This document shows positions 10,439-20,157 of a DNA stretch of 64,000 nt, one piece after another (position 1 is the first letter of the stretch; each line of letters opens with the position of its first letter). The translations under genes were made by a program, and so were the position numbers. This stretch comes from Lyophyllum atratum. Taxonomy: Eukaryota > Basidiomycota > Agaricomycetes > Agaricales > Lyophyllaceae. Location: positions 310,001 through 374,000 of the forward strand of contig JACGCN010000041.1 of NCBI GenBank assembly GCA_014905825.1. Direction: 5' to 3'. The notes under the pieces are model-generated. The model made no database searches and had not been told where the DNA came from. It saw only the letters and a list, made by a program, of their open reading frames with translations.

Positions 10439-11252
10439 CACAGGGTGCGAAGAACAATATTTTCATGAAAGGTATCTTGAACAAATAGTGAAGGAACACC
10501 ATATATGTTCAGATTATATAGAGGTATCATATTGTGAATCAAACATTGAATTTCATACAAGAAAATATAGTGAGCAAAGTTATTATATTATCAGAGAACA
10601 TATTCTGAATAAATTCACTGTATTTTCAGTAAAAAAGCAAGCATTACATGATGAATATAAGCTATATTCTTCCAAGATAATTGTATGAAGGACAAAGTGA
10701 AAATATACTTCATATTTGCAGCATATGTCCCCTGAAGGAATTCAAAATATGATCACACTATTTTCACAATATGATCAGTGGAGAAATTGTAAATATATCT
10801 GCAACATAGTGAGATATTCAGAATATCTTCACCATATTGCTAGATATTTAGAATATTTTCACCACGTTGCGATTTGATCCTGAGGTATGGTGAAGGTATT
10901 TTAAGATCTTCCCTAATCATATTGTGAAAATAGTGTGAAGATATTTTGAATTTTATTAGGGGTTATATGCTACAAATATGAAGTATATTTTCACCATTTC
11001 TTCTATGAAGTTATCTTGAAAGGATATACCTTATGTTTATCATATAATGCCTGCTCTTTTTCTGAAGATATGATGAATTTATTCAGAATATGTTCTATCA
11101 TAAGATCACAATTTTGCTCACTATATTTTCTTAGCTAAAACTAAATATTTGATTTACAATATGATGCCCTTGCATAATCTCAGTATATAAGGTATTTCTT
11201 CACTATTTGTTCAAGATACCTTTTATGAAAATATTGTCGCTTGCACCCTGTG
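10439..11252. mobile_element. CACTA-like MITE A (814 bp) inserted in the hAT transposase
   Basis: Both ends read inward as CACAGGGTGC, followed by a closely matching TIR that includes ACAATATTTTCATRAAAGG and TCTTGAACAAATAGTGAAG. A 3-bp duplication (tga) flanks it at 10436-10438 and 11253-11255. The body is AT-rich, non-coding and full of TTCACAATAT-type inverted motifs. CAC-beginning TIRs with 3-bp duplications fit the CACTA superfamily. Confidence 0.88.
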
Positions 11253-11255
11253 TGA

Positions 11256-12256
11256 CGCCTTGGAGAAGGAGAGTGTTGCCTCCTTGAAGACCTACATGAA
11301 GTCATGATCAAATATTGCTCCGCACCTTCATGAGCTGAAAGAAACTCACCTTGAGCACCTTGCAGAGCTGCGCCGCTAGTACCCATTCTTCTTGGCTCAT
11401 TTCGTATTGCCGAAGCTCAAACTTGCGATTCGCCGTCAATTCGTCGATCGCTGTGCAGTACTCGATAGCAAACTTGAGCATATCATACGTGGAGTTCCAG
11501 CGAGTCTTCACATTGCGAGGAATCATGCGAGCTGATAATTCGAGGCGCTCGAGGATATGGAACCATTCCGGGAGAGCAAGAGTTGAAGAGTTCTTGACCG
11601 CAAACGAGATTCGACGAAGCTGGGCATGCGATCAGGGCTATTAGTCACGGGGACAAACACTTACAACTCACTTTGTTGAGTACCATTCGCACAGGTAGAA
11701 CCTCATCAGAGATATCTTCATCATCCTCATCGAGCTCGTCAAGCTCGGGAAACTCTTCTTCGCTCTCTTTGCCTTCCTCGCCGTCATCCTCAAGATTGTC
11801 TTCAAGCTCATCCAGCTCATCGAAAGCATCCCCGGCATCGCCTTCGGACTTCTTTTTTGGCTCGAATTGCCGAATGATCTTCTTTGCGACGAGGTTCACG
11901 ATGTGCAAGAAACACCGAACACGGGATTTTTGGGGAGAATGCGAGCAAGCTTGACAGTCATGGTGTCGTTAGGACTTGCGTTATCAGCCGCTAGCGCAAG
12001 GATCTGAATTCGGTAAGTACATGATCATCTGCTGCAAAGGCAAAGTTGTATTCACCTTTTGCTCGATGCCAAATTCTTTCAGTGCATCAGCAAATTCTCG
12101 CGCTAGATTTACGCCCGAATGCGACTGGGCGACTTCAATGATGTCGAGAAGGAAGGATAAAGGTACGCCGTTCTGTTCTAGATGCACCGTAATCGCGACA
12201 TATGCCTTGTGATTAGGTGATGTCCATCCATCCGTCGCGAAGCTCAACGACCCTTC
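11256..12256 (-). pseudogene. hAT transposase, central exons
   Basis: On the minus strand the exon from 12256 encodes SLSFATDGWTSPNHKAYVAITVHL, the classic hAT segment holding the first catalytic Asp (TDGWTS). It is followed by QSHSGVNLAREFADALKEFGI. The next exon carries HIVNLVAKKIIRQFE and a very acidic linker (DELDELEDNLEDDGEEG). Then comes RNVKTRWNSTYDMLKFAIEY, with the RWNSTYDM signature. The acidic linker is typical of fungal hAT transposases. It is cut at 12256 by the gypsy element. Confidence 0.88.
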
Positions 12257-12442
12257 TGTAGCGGTGCTACGGGGGGTCTTGCGGTTCACGCTACGTAAGC
12301 TTGACCAGTCTTGGTATTTGCTACGTATGCGTGAGGTTACAAGTGTCTAGTTTGTACATGTTTACTACAGGCCTGTTATAGACGACACCGAGGGTGTCGC
12401 CAAACAAGCCAAACAAAGCCCAGTAAGGGCGGGGCCCTTACA
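12257..12442 (-). repeat. 3' LTR of the gypsy element
   Basis: 186 bp, identical to 23565-23750. It contains small perfect stem-loops, for example CGACACC/GGTGTCG at 12383-12399, TAAGGGC/GCCCTTA at 12424-12440, and the palindrome ACAGGCCTGT. Confidence 0.97.
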
Positions 12443-12455
12443 TACCCCCCTTTAA
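12443..12455 (-). other. Polypurine tract of the gypsy element
   Basis: On the minus strand this reads AAAGGGGGGTA immediately before the TGTAAGGG start of the 3' LTR. Confidence 0.85.
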
Positions 12456-12842
12456 GATTGCCTAACGCAATCTTCCAGGAGGGATAGGGATATCGATGTA
12501 TTAGTCTATAGGATAGACTTATACAATAAACTAGTGGATGATATATGGGGCCTAGGACCCGTCGTCCTAGGCATGATTCTGCAAGTATACCGACTGCGTA
12601 GAGTCGGTACCTTAGTAAAGTAAAGTGTACGATCACTATGACATAGTGATCGTAACATAAAGTGAGGACCCGTCGTCCTTATATACTAAAAAGAAACCCA
12701 AGGATAGTTCGAGTAGTCCTTGGGCATGAATCGATAATTCACAAAAAAGCCTATCGATTCGAGTATCGATAGGCGCAACGCCATGACTGGGTCAGTGAAG
12801 ACCGCAATGACGGTTTACACCGTCGGTCGCCTACCCGGGAGT
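12455..12842 (-). other. 3' untranslated region of the gypsy element: array of stem-loops
   Basis: At least eight near-perfect inverted repeats occur in under 400 bp. They are 12455-12473 (7-bp stem), 12503-12519 (7), 12550-12572 (9, loop CCGTC), 12588-12609 (8), 12628-12654 (13 bp around a single A), 12665-12679 (5, the same CCGTC loop), 12697-12724 (8) and 12749-12774 (10). No protein-like frame spans the region. It lies between the ORF3 stop and the polypurine tract, so it would be in every full-length transcript. The function is unknown; packaging, RNA stability or translation are possibilities. Confidence 0.9.
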
Positions 12843-15592
12843 TCACTCCTTCATCGCGGTATCCTCAAGCATGTCATTGGTCGGATTTTGTATGACCTCC
12901 ATGCTTGTGGATCCTTGCGTCGACTCCTGGTTGGGCGGACGTGTTCCGTCCGTACCAGGGCTGGTTGTGATAACCGCAGACGCGAGGGGCACATTGAGGG
13001 CCGTCGCGGGATCCACGATGGTTTCAGGGACTGAGGTAGTCCCTGCGACTGTGGTCGAAGTCGCGGGAGGAGGGGCAGGGTTGTCGACGGGTGTCATTGC
13101 AACGTCGTTAGTGGACGACGTTGACCCCATCATGTCTTGTTGTGCCACGCTGTAGTCTTCACGCCGTGGCAGTAGGGTGAACAGGGGATCAGCCCCAACA
13201 CGTACCCATTGACGACTTGCAAAGCAGTCAATAGATTGTGTATCAAATTCATGCCGCATTAGCGCTTGAATGCGCGTAATGTCGGCTTGAGTTGGATGGC
13301 GCCATCCAGACCACTCGGGTATGGTCTGGGGCACCCCGATACGGTGGAGACGATCGATGCGTTGATCATCGATCGTTCGGAAGAATTCGACTAAGGGAGG
13401 ACCACCCTGTGCGTTATATGGGTAGTGGTGTTCCCACCACCGGTTGGCATACGCATAGGAGTGGTCTACCCATGCAATGGGTATCCCAACATTAATCATG
13501 TGCTCCAGCACATGTAAATCGGTAAGGCGTTCGACACCATCTGGTCGAACGAACCGGTTCAGAGTCACAGTTTCTCCTGGAATGGCCGTGATCGTCCTTC
13601 GCGGACGATCCGGGTGTGCCGCGTAGTATGCTGCTACAGCCTCAGCATACAACCCAGGTCGGGCTAGTATGCCCAGGAAGATTCGTGTGAACCATTGTAC
13701 ATCTGCCGTCGCGGACGGCAGGAGTACAGCCAATAATCGAAACCCAAAGATCGATGGGTAGTAAACGCGCATCGCATAATCGATTGCGATGCCGGAAAAA
13801 GAATTAACTGAGCCAGGTCGCCCATGGTGGGCGACCTGCTGAGCCCAGCGTTCAATATTGAACGCCTCTTCGCTCGTCGGAGGTGGCAATCCGGCACCAT
13901 GGCCCGACTTGCGTGGTTTGGTCTTGAGAACGCCAGCTGGGCGTTCAACAGGAGGGAACGAATTCAACCTCGCGTCCTTGGGGAATGGATTGTCAAGGCG
14001 CGGGATATCAGGATTTTCCCATGCCGCATTCAACGTAGCATCGTGCCAACTCGAGTGTAGGCACAATGCTAGGCGAAGGAACTCCTTCAGCAGTTTATAC
14101 GCCTGAAGGCGATCTTCTCGGGGGAAGTTCTTCTTCGGGAACTGCACGAGGTTGACCAATTGATTCAATTGGCGGGGATTCATGGGGAATCCTCGTGGTA
14201 ACAAGCTGTAGAGTCGTCCTTGGGGGACGTACTCCCGATTGTTCGCTAGTTCAAATCGTGACGCGGCCGCAGCTTCGTGCGCCGCGTACACACGATTGCT
14301 GTAGGGAGAATGATAGATATTATAATCTAACATGCCGAGGAATGAGTTATCCCTCTCCCAGCGGTTCTCGCGGAACACAACCCCGATGTTGTCAGGGATG
14401 CGTCCCGGTAGTTCGAGCTGAGCTAAGCGGCGACGCTCTGCCGCTTTCTCTTCGCGTTTGCGATCCCGGTCTTCTCGTTGACGAGGGGTCAACTTGTCCT
14501 CGTCATCGGAACCGCCTGAGGACTCGCCATAATCGGTGTCCCCAGTTGGTTTGTACTGATGCCGGGGTGGCGATGGCGGTTGAGGTGTAGGAGCCGGTGG
14601 CCGTACAGCGACAGCAGGAATACGAATCGTTATGGTCTCTTGGACACCTCTACGATTCGGGACCTGTACCCTTGGCTCAGGTGGAGGAGGAACATCGGAT
14701 AGTTTTGTCTGGGGCGTCGCAGATGCCCCAGACGTACTCTGGACGTCCGCTGATTCCGATGCAGACGGTTGCCTATCCATCGCTAGTGGGGATGGCTGCC
14801 GTCCGCGCCTTGTCGGCTCCGGGCCTACAGGCCGATCAGGCCGTCCTGGACCATCTCGACGCGCGTCTCGTGGACGCCGTCGCTCATCGTACGGAAGCTC
14901 TGGATAACCGCGACGCTCGTATGGTCGTCGGTCATCGAAGTGTGATCTCCTCGCTTGGTCGAGGCTCTCAACTTCTTGACGTTTCGGTGGGCGATATGCA
15001 GATTCTCCTCCGCGATCCGGAGAAGACATCGCCAATCTTTTCCTACTAGGGCCTGCCTGCTCGTGTGAGGCGCGCCCATAGTCTAGGGACTCCTGCCGAG
15101 CGAGTCTGCGCTCGAGCTCGGTCACGCGTTCGCGTGCTTCCAATAGGTCATCGAGGAGCATCCCAACGACGACCTGCGCCGTTCCGTCATCGTTTCGTAG
15201 GAACTGCACCATATCGGATGCAAATCCGGCGCGCTCAAGTCGTCGGAATACCCGTTCGAGAGCGGCGTCTCGAATGAGTGTTTCCCTGTTTGATGTTTTG
15301 GAGGAGGACGACGCCGTGCGGTCGTCCTCACGTCCTTTTCTTTGAGGGGGAGGAATATCCCCTCGAGGCACCGGTGCTGGTGGTATCGGGACCATGGGAC
15401 GCTCCGGTAGCGATCCCTGGCGTCCCTGATCCGGGGTGTCGTCCATTCGGTCGGTCGGCTGCGCTGGCCATGTTCCTTGAGTTGAGTGCAGGGCCGGCTG
15501 CGCGTGCCAGTCCTGCCCAGGTTGCTGGTAAGGCACCGGATTCCCTGAAAATCCGGTGTTCTGAGGTTGGGTATAGGGCGGCTGCCCCATGA

Positions 15593-15632
<40 letters not shown>

Positions 15633-15986
15633 TTGCGGTTGTTGTTGTTGTTGTTGTTGTGGATGTGGTTGGAAGTACATCGGCTGGGGAAGATAGGTCA
15701 TATGCGGGTGACCGTATCCGCCCATCGGTTGTTGCATGTACGGCTGGTTCATGAAACCAGCCGTCGGCATCTGCATTTGGTTCGGATTTTGATATTGCCC
15801 GTATGGGGCGTACGCGTTGGCGGGTTGGACAGGTGGCTGTTGCGCCGTGTTTTCTGGGAAAACACGGCCCTGAGCCCCTTCTCCCCCCATAAGGCTCGTT
15901 CCCGAGCCTGATGCTGCGCTGGAGCCACCGTGTGGGCCCCAGGCGTTCGGGTTCTGCTCTTGCTGGTTGGTTCCGTCTTGTTCCAT
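12843..15986 (-). CDS. Gypsy ORF3: 1047-residue protein of unknown function in the env position
   Basis: An intact frame starts at the ATG at 15986-15984, about 145 nt after the pol stop and in a different frame. Residues 1-180 are low-complexity (Gln/Pro/Gly/Tyr/Met-rich, with a long polyglutamine run). A Glu/Arg-rich segment with possible coiled coil (ERVTELERRLARQESL) follows. Next is an Arg/Asp/Pro-rich region, then an Asp/Glu/Lys-rich basic-acidic stretch (TPRQREDRDRKREEK). A more globular half (about 545-960) has tryptophan- and tyrosine-rich segments such as WFTRIFLGILARPGLYAEAV, and a Ser/Thr/Pro-rich tail ends the protein. I see no signal peptide, membrane span or furin-like site, so it does not look like an envelope protein. 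I see no zinc knuckle either. A second gag-like or nucleic-acid-binding role is possible but unsupported. Confidence 0.85.
15593..15662. repeat. Trinucleotide (CAG/CAA) microsatellite encoding polyglutamine in ORF3
   Basis: Interspersed TTG/CTG repeats on the plus strand (CAA/CAG on the coding strand), giving about 20 glutamines with one proline. Confidence 0.95.
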
Positions 15987-16131
15987 TGGATCGAGGTGGA
16001 TCGGATGGGTGTGCTACGTGTCGACTGTGGGTGTCGAGCGAAAGAGGACTTAACCGATTTATGGTTTGCGGGCGCCATCACTGATCTCAACAATTGATGC
16101 TTCACGTGACACGCACATGACCGCGACGCGT

Positions 16132-19100
16132 TCATTTGCGTTTCGCGAGTCCCCGCGGCGTCTTGACACCTTGCAATTCAAGGTACCGGCCTAAGGCCTC
16201 AAGGTTCTTGCACCCATCATGAGGTTCCCAGGTGGTGTCTCCCAGACTCCACCTGACTTCGTACTCTAATTTCTTATCTTCGGTCCATCGGTGACCCAAG
16301 ATTTCATCAACGAACCATTCTTGGTCGTTGGGAGCACCAAAATCATAGGGCTCCGGTTGAGCCCTATTGGGAAATAGCGCATCATTACTAGCATTATAAG
16401 GCCGTAGTAATGACACATGGAACGTAGGATGTATCCGCCGCGCCTGTAAGGCTGTCGGCAATTCCAATGTATATGTAGATTTTGCCGGAATAGCATTCAA
16501 TACTTTATACGGCCCAACGTATTTGGGACATAACTTCCTTGCGCGTCCTTTTGGCAAATTGAGGTTCTTGGTTGATAGGTAAACCAAGTCCCCTTTCTTA
16601 ATTTGCGGTTCTGCAGCTCGCTTCGTATTTGCATACGCTGTCTGAAAGACGCGAGCTTCAATAATATTATCATGTGCCTCTGCTAAATTCCTCAGAGCTT
16701 GTTCGGCATAAGCTTTGATTCCTTTAGGTAGCACTTCATCGGAGCGAATCTCCTTTATCATTGACGGCATATATCCACCGTTAAGTTCAAACGGTGCAAA
16801 CTTCGTCGTGGCCGATATGCTAGCGTTGATCGCAAATTCGCTCATCGGAACACGGTCAACCCAGTCTTTCTGATCGTGTCGTACCACGGCTCGAAAGATC
16901 TGGGCCACATTCCTATTAGCACGTTCGGTCTGACCATCCGTCTGAGGATGGAAGGACGTAGACATGAGTAGCTTTGTACCCATCATCTTGTGGAGTTCAC
17001 GCCACCATCGAGAGGTGAACTTCGAATCACGATCACTAACGATTGAGCTCGGTAGACCATGCAATCTTACTATTTCACGAAGGTAAATCCATGAAAGTTC
17101 AGCCGCGGTGTTCTTCGTGGTTACAGGTAACAGATGCACCATGCTGGTCATCCGACAAATTATAACCCATAGATAGTTAAAGCCTTTAGACTCCGGGAAT
17201 GGTCCAACGAAGTCCATTCCTATGGAGTCCCAAGGTTTTGTTGGTACGGGCAGCGAGTGGAGCTGTCCCGAGGGTTTCTGGTTTGATGTCTTCGTAACAT
17301 GACATGATTGGCATGTGCGACAGAACTCCCGCACGTCTCTAGACATGCTTGGCCACCAATACCATCGACGAACGTACTCGGACGTACGTTGGTCTCCGAA
17401 ATGCCCAAGCGTCTGATGCGCTTGTTCAATGATGGACGTAGTTAGGTCTGGTATACGTGGTACACACAGAACGGATTCGCCCGCGAGATTCTTAGTCCAT
17501 ATAAGGGTGTTCTTCATATTGAAGTGCTTATATCGTTCAGGCTTTTCTTCAATATAGTTGAAGAGTTTATCTTCATCATACCCCTTCGCAATACGATTAC
17601 GAAAGGCTTTGTCGACTAAATCTGGTGGAGAGGCCGCGGTAGCCTTGCCCATAAGTGCTTCTCCCAGAGTCATAGTCTCGCTTGCGTCCATGTTGACTGA
17701 ACCCTCACGTATCGACGGTTCATGATGTCGTTGGGACGCTCCAGGAGTAGCTTCATTCATAATCTGCGCTTCTAAGTCGCGATCTTCTTGCTGCTCTTGG
17801 AAGCGTTTACTACGCCGGATTTGGGCTTCGTGCATAGAACGCATTTCAACTACTTTGTCCACGACTTCTTTATATCGTGGAGGTGGTAGATCTTCTCCAG
17901 TAGGGTCGATTCGGGCATCGACATTCACATAGTCATGTATATCATGTACATCATTGGCTGTATCGCTTTCGAAATAGCGAGACAAGCAATCGGCCACTTT
18001 ATTCAAGTCGCCTTTGACGTAGGTAATGTCGAAGTCGAATCTAGCCATGTAGTCAATCCATCTCCGTTGACGTGGAGTAAGGTTTCCTTGAGTTCGAAAG
18101 AACTCTAGAGCTTTATGGTCGGTAATGATGTGGATCTTATATCCCACAAGTTTGTCCTCCCATTTCATTAGAGATTCCAGTATCGCCAGAGTTTCGCGTT
18201 CGTGTACCGCGTAATTCTGCTGAGCGCTGGTGAATTTCTTGGACATAAATCCAGCGGGTCGGCATTCGAGCCACGTCGGCCCTTGTCCGTACATGGCGCC
18301 GACACCTGATTTGGATGCATCGCATATCACCCAAATCGGTATGTCGTTCTTCGGCTTGATGGGTTGAATGATTGGTGTTTTACAGCAGATGCGCTTGATC
18401 ATTTCAAAACATCGCTGATGAATAGGTCTCCAATAGAATGAAGACCCGTTCTGCGTGATGGACATAAGGGGTCCGGTGTAGGCGGAAATATCTGGCAGAA
18501 AACTGCTCAGATAATTCACGAGTCCTACAAACCTCTGAATATCATTGTAATTCCGAGGTGTTCTCCAGTCCCGGATGCGCGCTAGCTTGTCAGCATCGGG
18601 ATGGATACCTTGGTCGTCGATAATATGACCAAGGCAATCAACTCGGTCTGAATATAATTCGCATTTCTTCCACTTTAGATACAACGAATATTCTCTGAGT
18701 CGTTCGAAAATAACTCGGAGATGTTGCTCGTGTTCCTCAATAGTTTCCGAAAAGATGAATATGTCGTCAAGGTAGACGTGCATAAATTTTCCAATAACGT
18801 CTCGAAAGATGGATGTCATCAATCTTTGAAACGTCGCAGGAGCATTGCAGTCTCCTATTTGCATGATATTGCTGACATATGTCCCGACGATCGTTGCGAA
18901 CGCCGTTTTCCATACATCTTTGAGCAGTACGCGAACTTGCTCATACGCATCCGTCAAGTCGATTTTTGAACGGATTTTTCCTCGGGCGACATCTTCACGG
19001 ATGACCTCTTGATCGGGTAGAGGTGTAACATCCTTTATAGTATTGTCGTTACGTTGCCGCGCATCGAGCGGCGTACGTAGCGATCCATCTTTCTTCGAAA

Positions 19101-20157
19101 TACATAGCAGCGGGGCTGCTTGTTTCACTGGCCGGTGTTCCCACCACCCAGCATCCACATATCTATTAATCTTCGCATGAAATTCATCACGAAGAGACAT
19201 GGGACATCTTGGAGCATGGTATTGATATTGTTTTGATTCATCAATGAGGTTAATCTCGTGATTAACCTCTCGCCATGGTGGTAAGGTCGGCTTCGTACCG
19301 CTGACCATGTCTTCAAATTCATCGTGCCATTGTTGTCTAAGCCTAGGATAGTCTTCTTCGGATAGACGACTATCGTCAGCTTTTCCTTTGCCTTTCCGTA
19401 AGGTATGAGCAGCTCGAATAGATGCTTCATCCCGTTTCGTTGAATCTATATCGAACCGAGCACGCAATTTATGAAGACTAAAGTCCCCTTCATCGCGTAC
19501 TGGTAATCGATACTTCGGTCGCACATAAGGCTGCTTCGGTTTGGCTTCAGTGAAGTCCATAACCTCAGAGATTTCATCGGGTTCGGGATTCCGATAAACT
19601 TCTCCAGGCAGCTGCTTATGCTGTCCTTCATAGGCCCTCATGGAGGCGACTACTTCGTTCCATTCCGCGGGCATGCGGTGATCATACATCCACTCGTAAT
19701 GTGGATTTGGTGTTGGTCTGTCCCAGAAGGACCGCGTACTCTTCTCAGTATTCTGCTGTGATTTTTCGTCCTGGTTTTCTAAGTCTTTATCGATCATCTC
19801 TTTGAGGCGATCGCGTAATACGCTTGAAGACGGTTCGGGTACCGTATCCAAGGTCACTTTGCTTGACGAAGCCACTGGTTGTGCTTCATCTGACTTCCTT
19901 TTTATTTTCGGTTTTTGTTGGTTGAGCCCCTTCGAGCGGCGCTCTTCCTTTTTCGCTGATTTCCTAGTCGTTTCTTTAGGGGTTAATGCCGGATACCCCT
20001 CTTTCAGAGTTTCCTGAAACTCTTCTTCCGATAACAAAAGGGCCCCATGGTCTTTTGGTAAACTGTTAATGGCGAGCCCCTCTGTACCGGGCTCGTCATC
20101 ATCGACTACGGTGGCTTTTCGTATAGAGCCTCCGTATCCTTCTTCCGGGCCATGGAG
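16132..20157 (-). CDS. Gypsy pol: reverse transcriptase, RNase H, integrase, chromodomain
   Basis: The frame is open from just after the gag TGA at 20158-20160 and in the same frame, with no ATG near its start, so it is probably a continuation of gag. Positions below count from 20037. The RT palm has DLTDAYEQVRV and the catalytic YLDD near residue 424. RNase H has WVICDASKSGVGAMYG. The HHCC zinc-binding region of integrase (HQTLGH..CRTCQSCH) precedes a core with Asp in GMDFVGPF (near 942), Asp in VSDRDSKF (near 1001) and Glu in GQTERANRN (near 1037). The C terminus is a chromodomain (EWFVDEILGHRW..YEVRWSLGDTTWEPHDGC), as in chromoviruses. No frame break is visible. Confidence 0.96.
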   Translation of the reverse strand, partial: LHGPEEGYGGSIRKATVVDDDEPGTEGLAINSLPKDHGALLLSEEEFQETLKEGYPALTPKETTRKSAKKEERRSKGLNQQKPKIKRKSDEAQPVASSSKVTLDTVPEPSSSVLRDRLKEMIDKDLENQDEKSQQNTEKSTRSFWDRPTPNPHYEWMYDHRMPAEWNEVVASMRAYEGQHKQLPGEVYRNPEPDEISEVMDFTEAKPKQPYVRPKYRLPVRDEGDFSLHKLRARFDIDSTKRDEASIRAAHTLRKGKGKADDSRLSEEDYPRLRQQWHDEFEDMVSGTKPTLPPWREVNHEINLIDESKQYQYHAPRCPMSLRDEFHAKINRYVDAGWWEHRPVKQAAPLLCISKKDGSLRTPLDARQRNDNTIKDVTPLPDQEVIREDVARGKIRSKIDLTDAYEQVRVLLKDVWKTAFATIVGTYVSNIMQIGDCNAPATFQRLMTSIFRDVIGKFMHVYLDDIFIFSETIEEHEQHLRVIFERLREYSLYLKWKKCELYSDRVDCLGHIIDDQGIHPDADKLARIRDWRTPRNYNDIQRFVGLVNYLSSFLPDISAYTGPLMSITQNGSSFYWRPIHQRCFEMIKRICCKTPIIQPIKPKNDIPIWVICDASKSGVGAMYGQGPTWLECRPAGFMSKKFTSAQQNYAVHERETLAILESLMKWEDKLVGYKIHIITDHKALEFFRTQGNLTPRQRRWIDYMARFDFDITYVKGDLNKVADCLSRYFESDTANDVHDIHDYVNVDARIDPTGEDLPPPRYKEVVDKVVEMRSMHEAQIRRSKRFQEQQEDRDLEAQIMNEATPGASQRHHEPSIREGSVNMDASETMTLGEALMGKATAASPPDLVDKAFRNRIAKGYDEDKLFNYIEEKPERYKHFNMKNTLIWTKNLAGESVLCVPRIPDLTTSIIEQAHQTLGHFGDQRTSEYVRRWYWWPSMSRDVREFCRTCQSCHVTKTSNQKPSGQLHSLPVPTKPWDSIGMDFVGPFPESKGFNYLWVIICRMTSMVHLLPVTTKNTAAELSWIYLREIVRLHGLPSSIVSDRDSKFTSRWWRELHKMMGTKLLMSTSFHPQTDGQTERANRNVAQIFRAVVRHDQKDWVDRVPMSEFAINASISATTKFAPFELNGGYMPSMIKEIRSDEVLPKGIKAYAEQALRNLAEAHDNIIEARVFQTAYANTKRAAEPQIKKGDLVYLSTKNLNLPKGRARKLCPKYVGPYKVLNAIPAKSTYTLELPTALQARRIHPTFHVSLLRPYNASNDALFPNRAQPEPYDFGAPNDQEWFVDEILGHRWTEDKKLEYEVRWSLGDTTWEPHDGCKNLEALGRYLELQGVKTPRGLAKRK

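Noticed and set aside
10439..11252. Short frames inside the MITEs (also 32067-32584, 49348-49847, 52036-52551)
   Set aside because: AT-rich, mirrored between inverted-repeat arms, without conserved protein features.
12455..12774. CRISPR-like array
   Set aside because: The stems differ in sequence and spacing; there is no repeated direct unit, and this is a eukaryotic retroelement 3' region.
13292..15911. Plus-strand frames opposite gypsy ORF3
   Set aside because: They are shadows of the minus-strand frame; leucine-rich stretches are simply the complement of the polyglutamine repeat.
12843..15986. Reading gypsy ORF3 as an envelope gene
   Set aside because: No signal peptide, hydrophobic fusion-type or membrane-anchor segment and no cleavage motif seen; position alone is not evidence.
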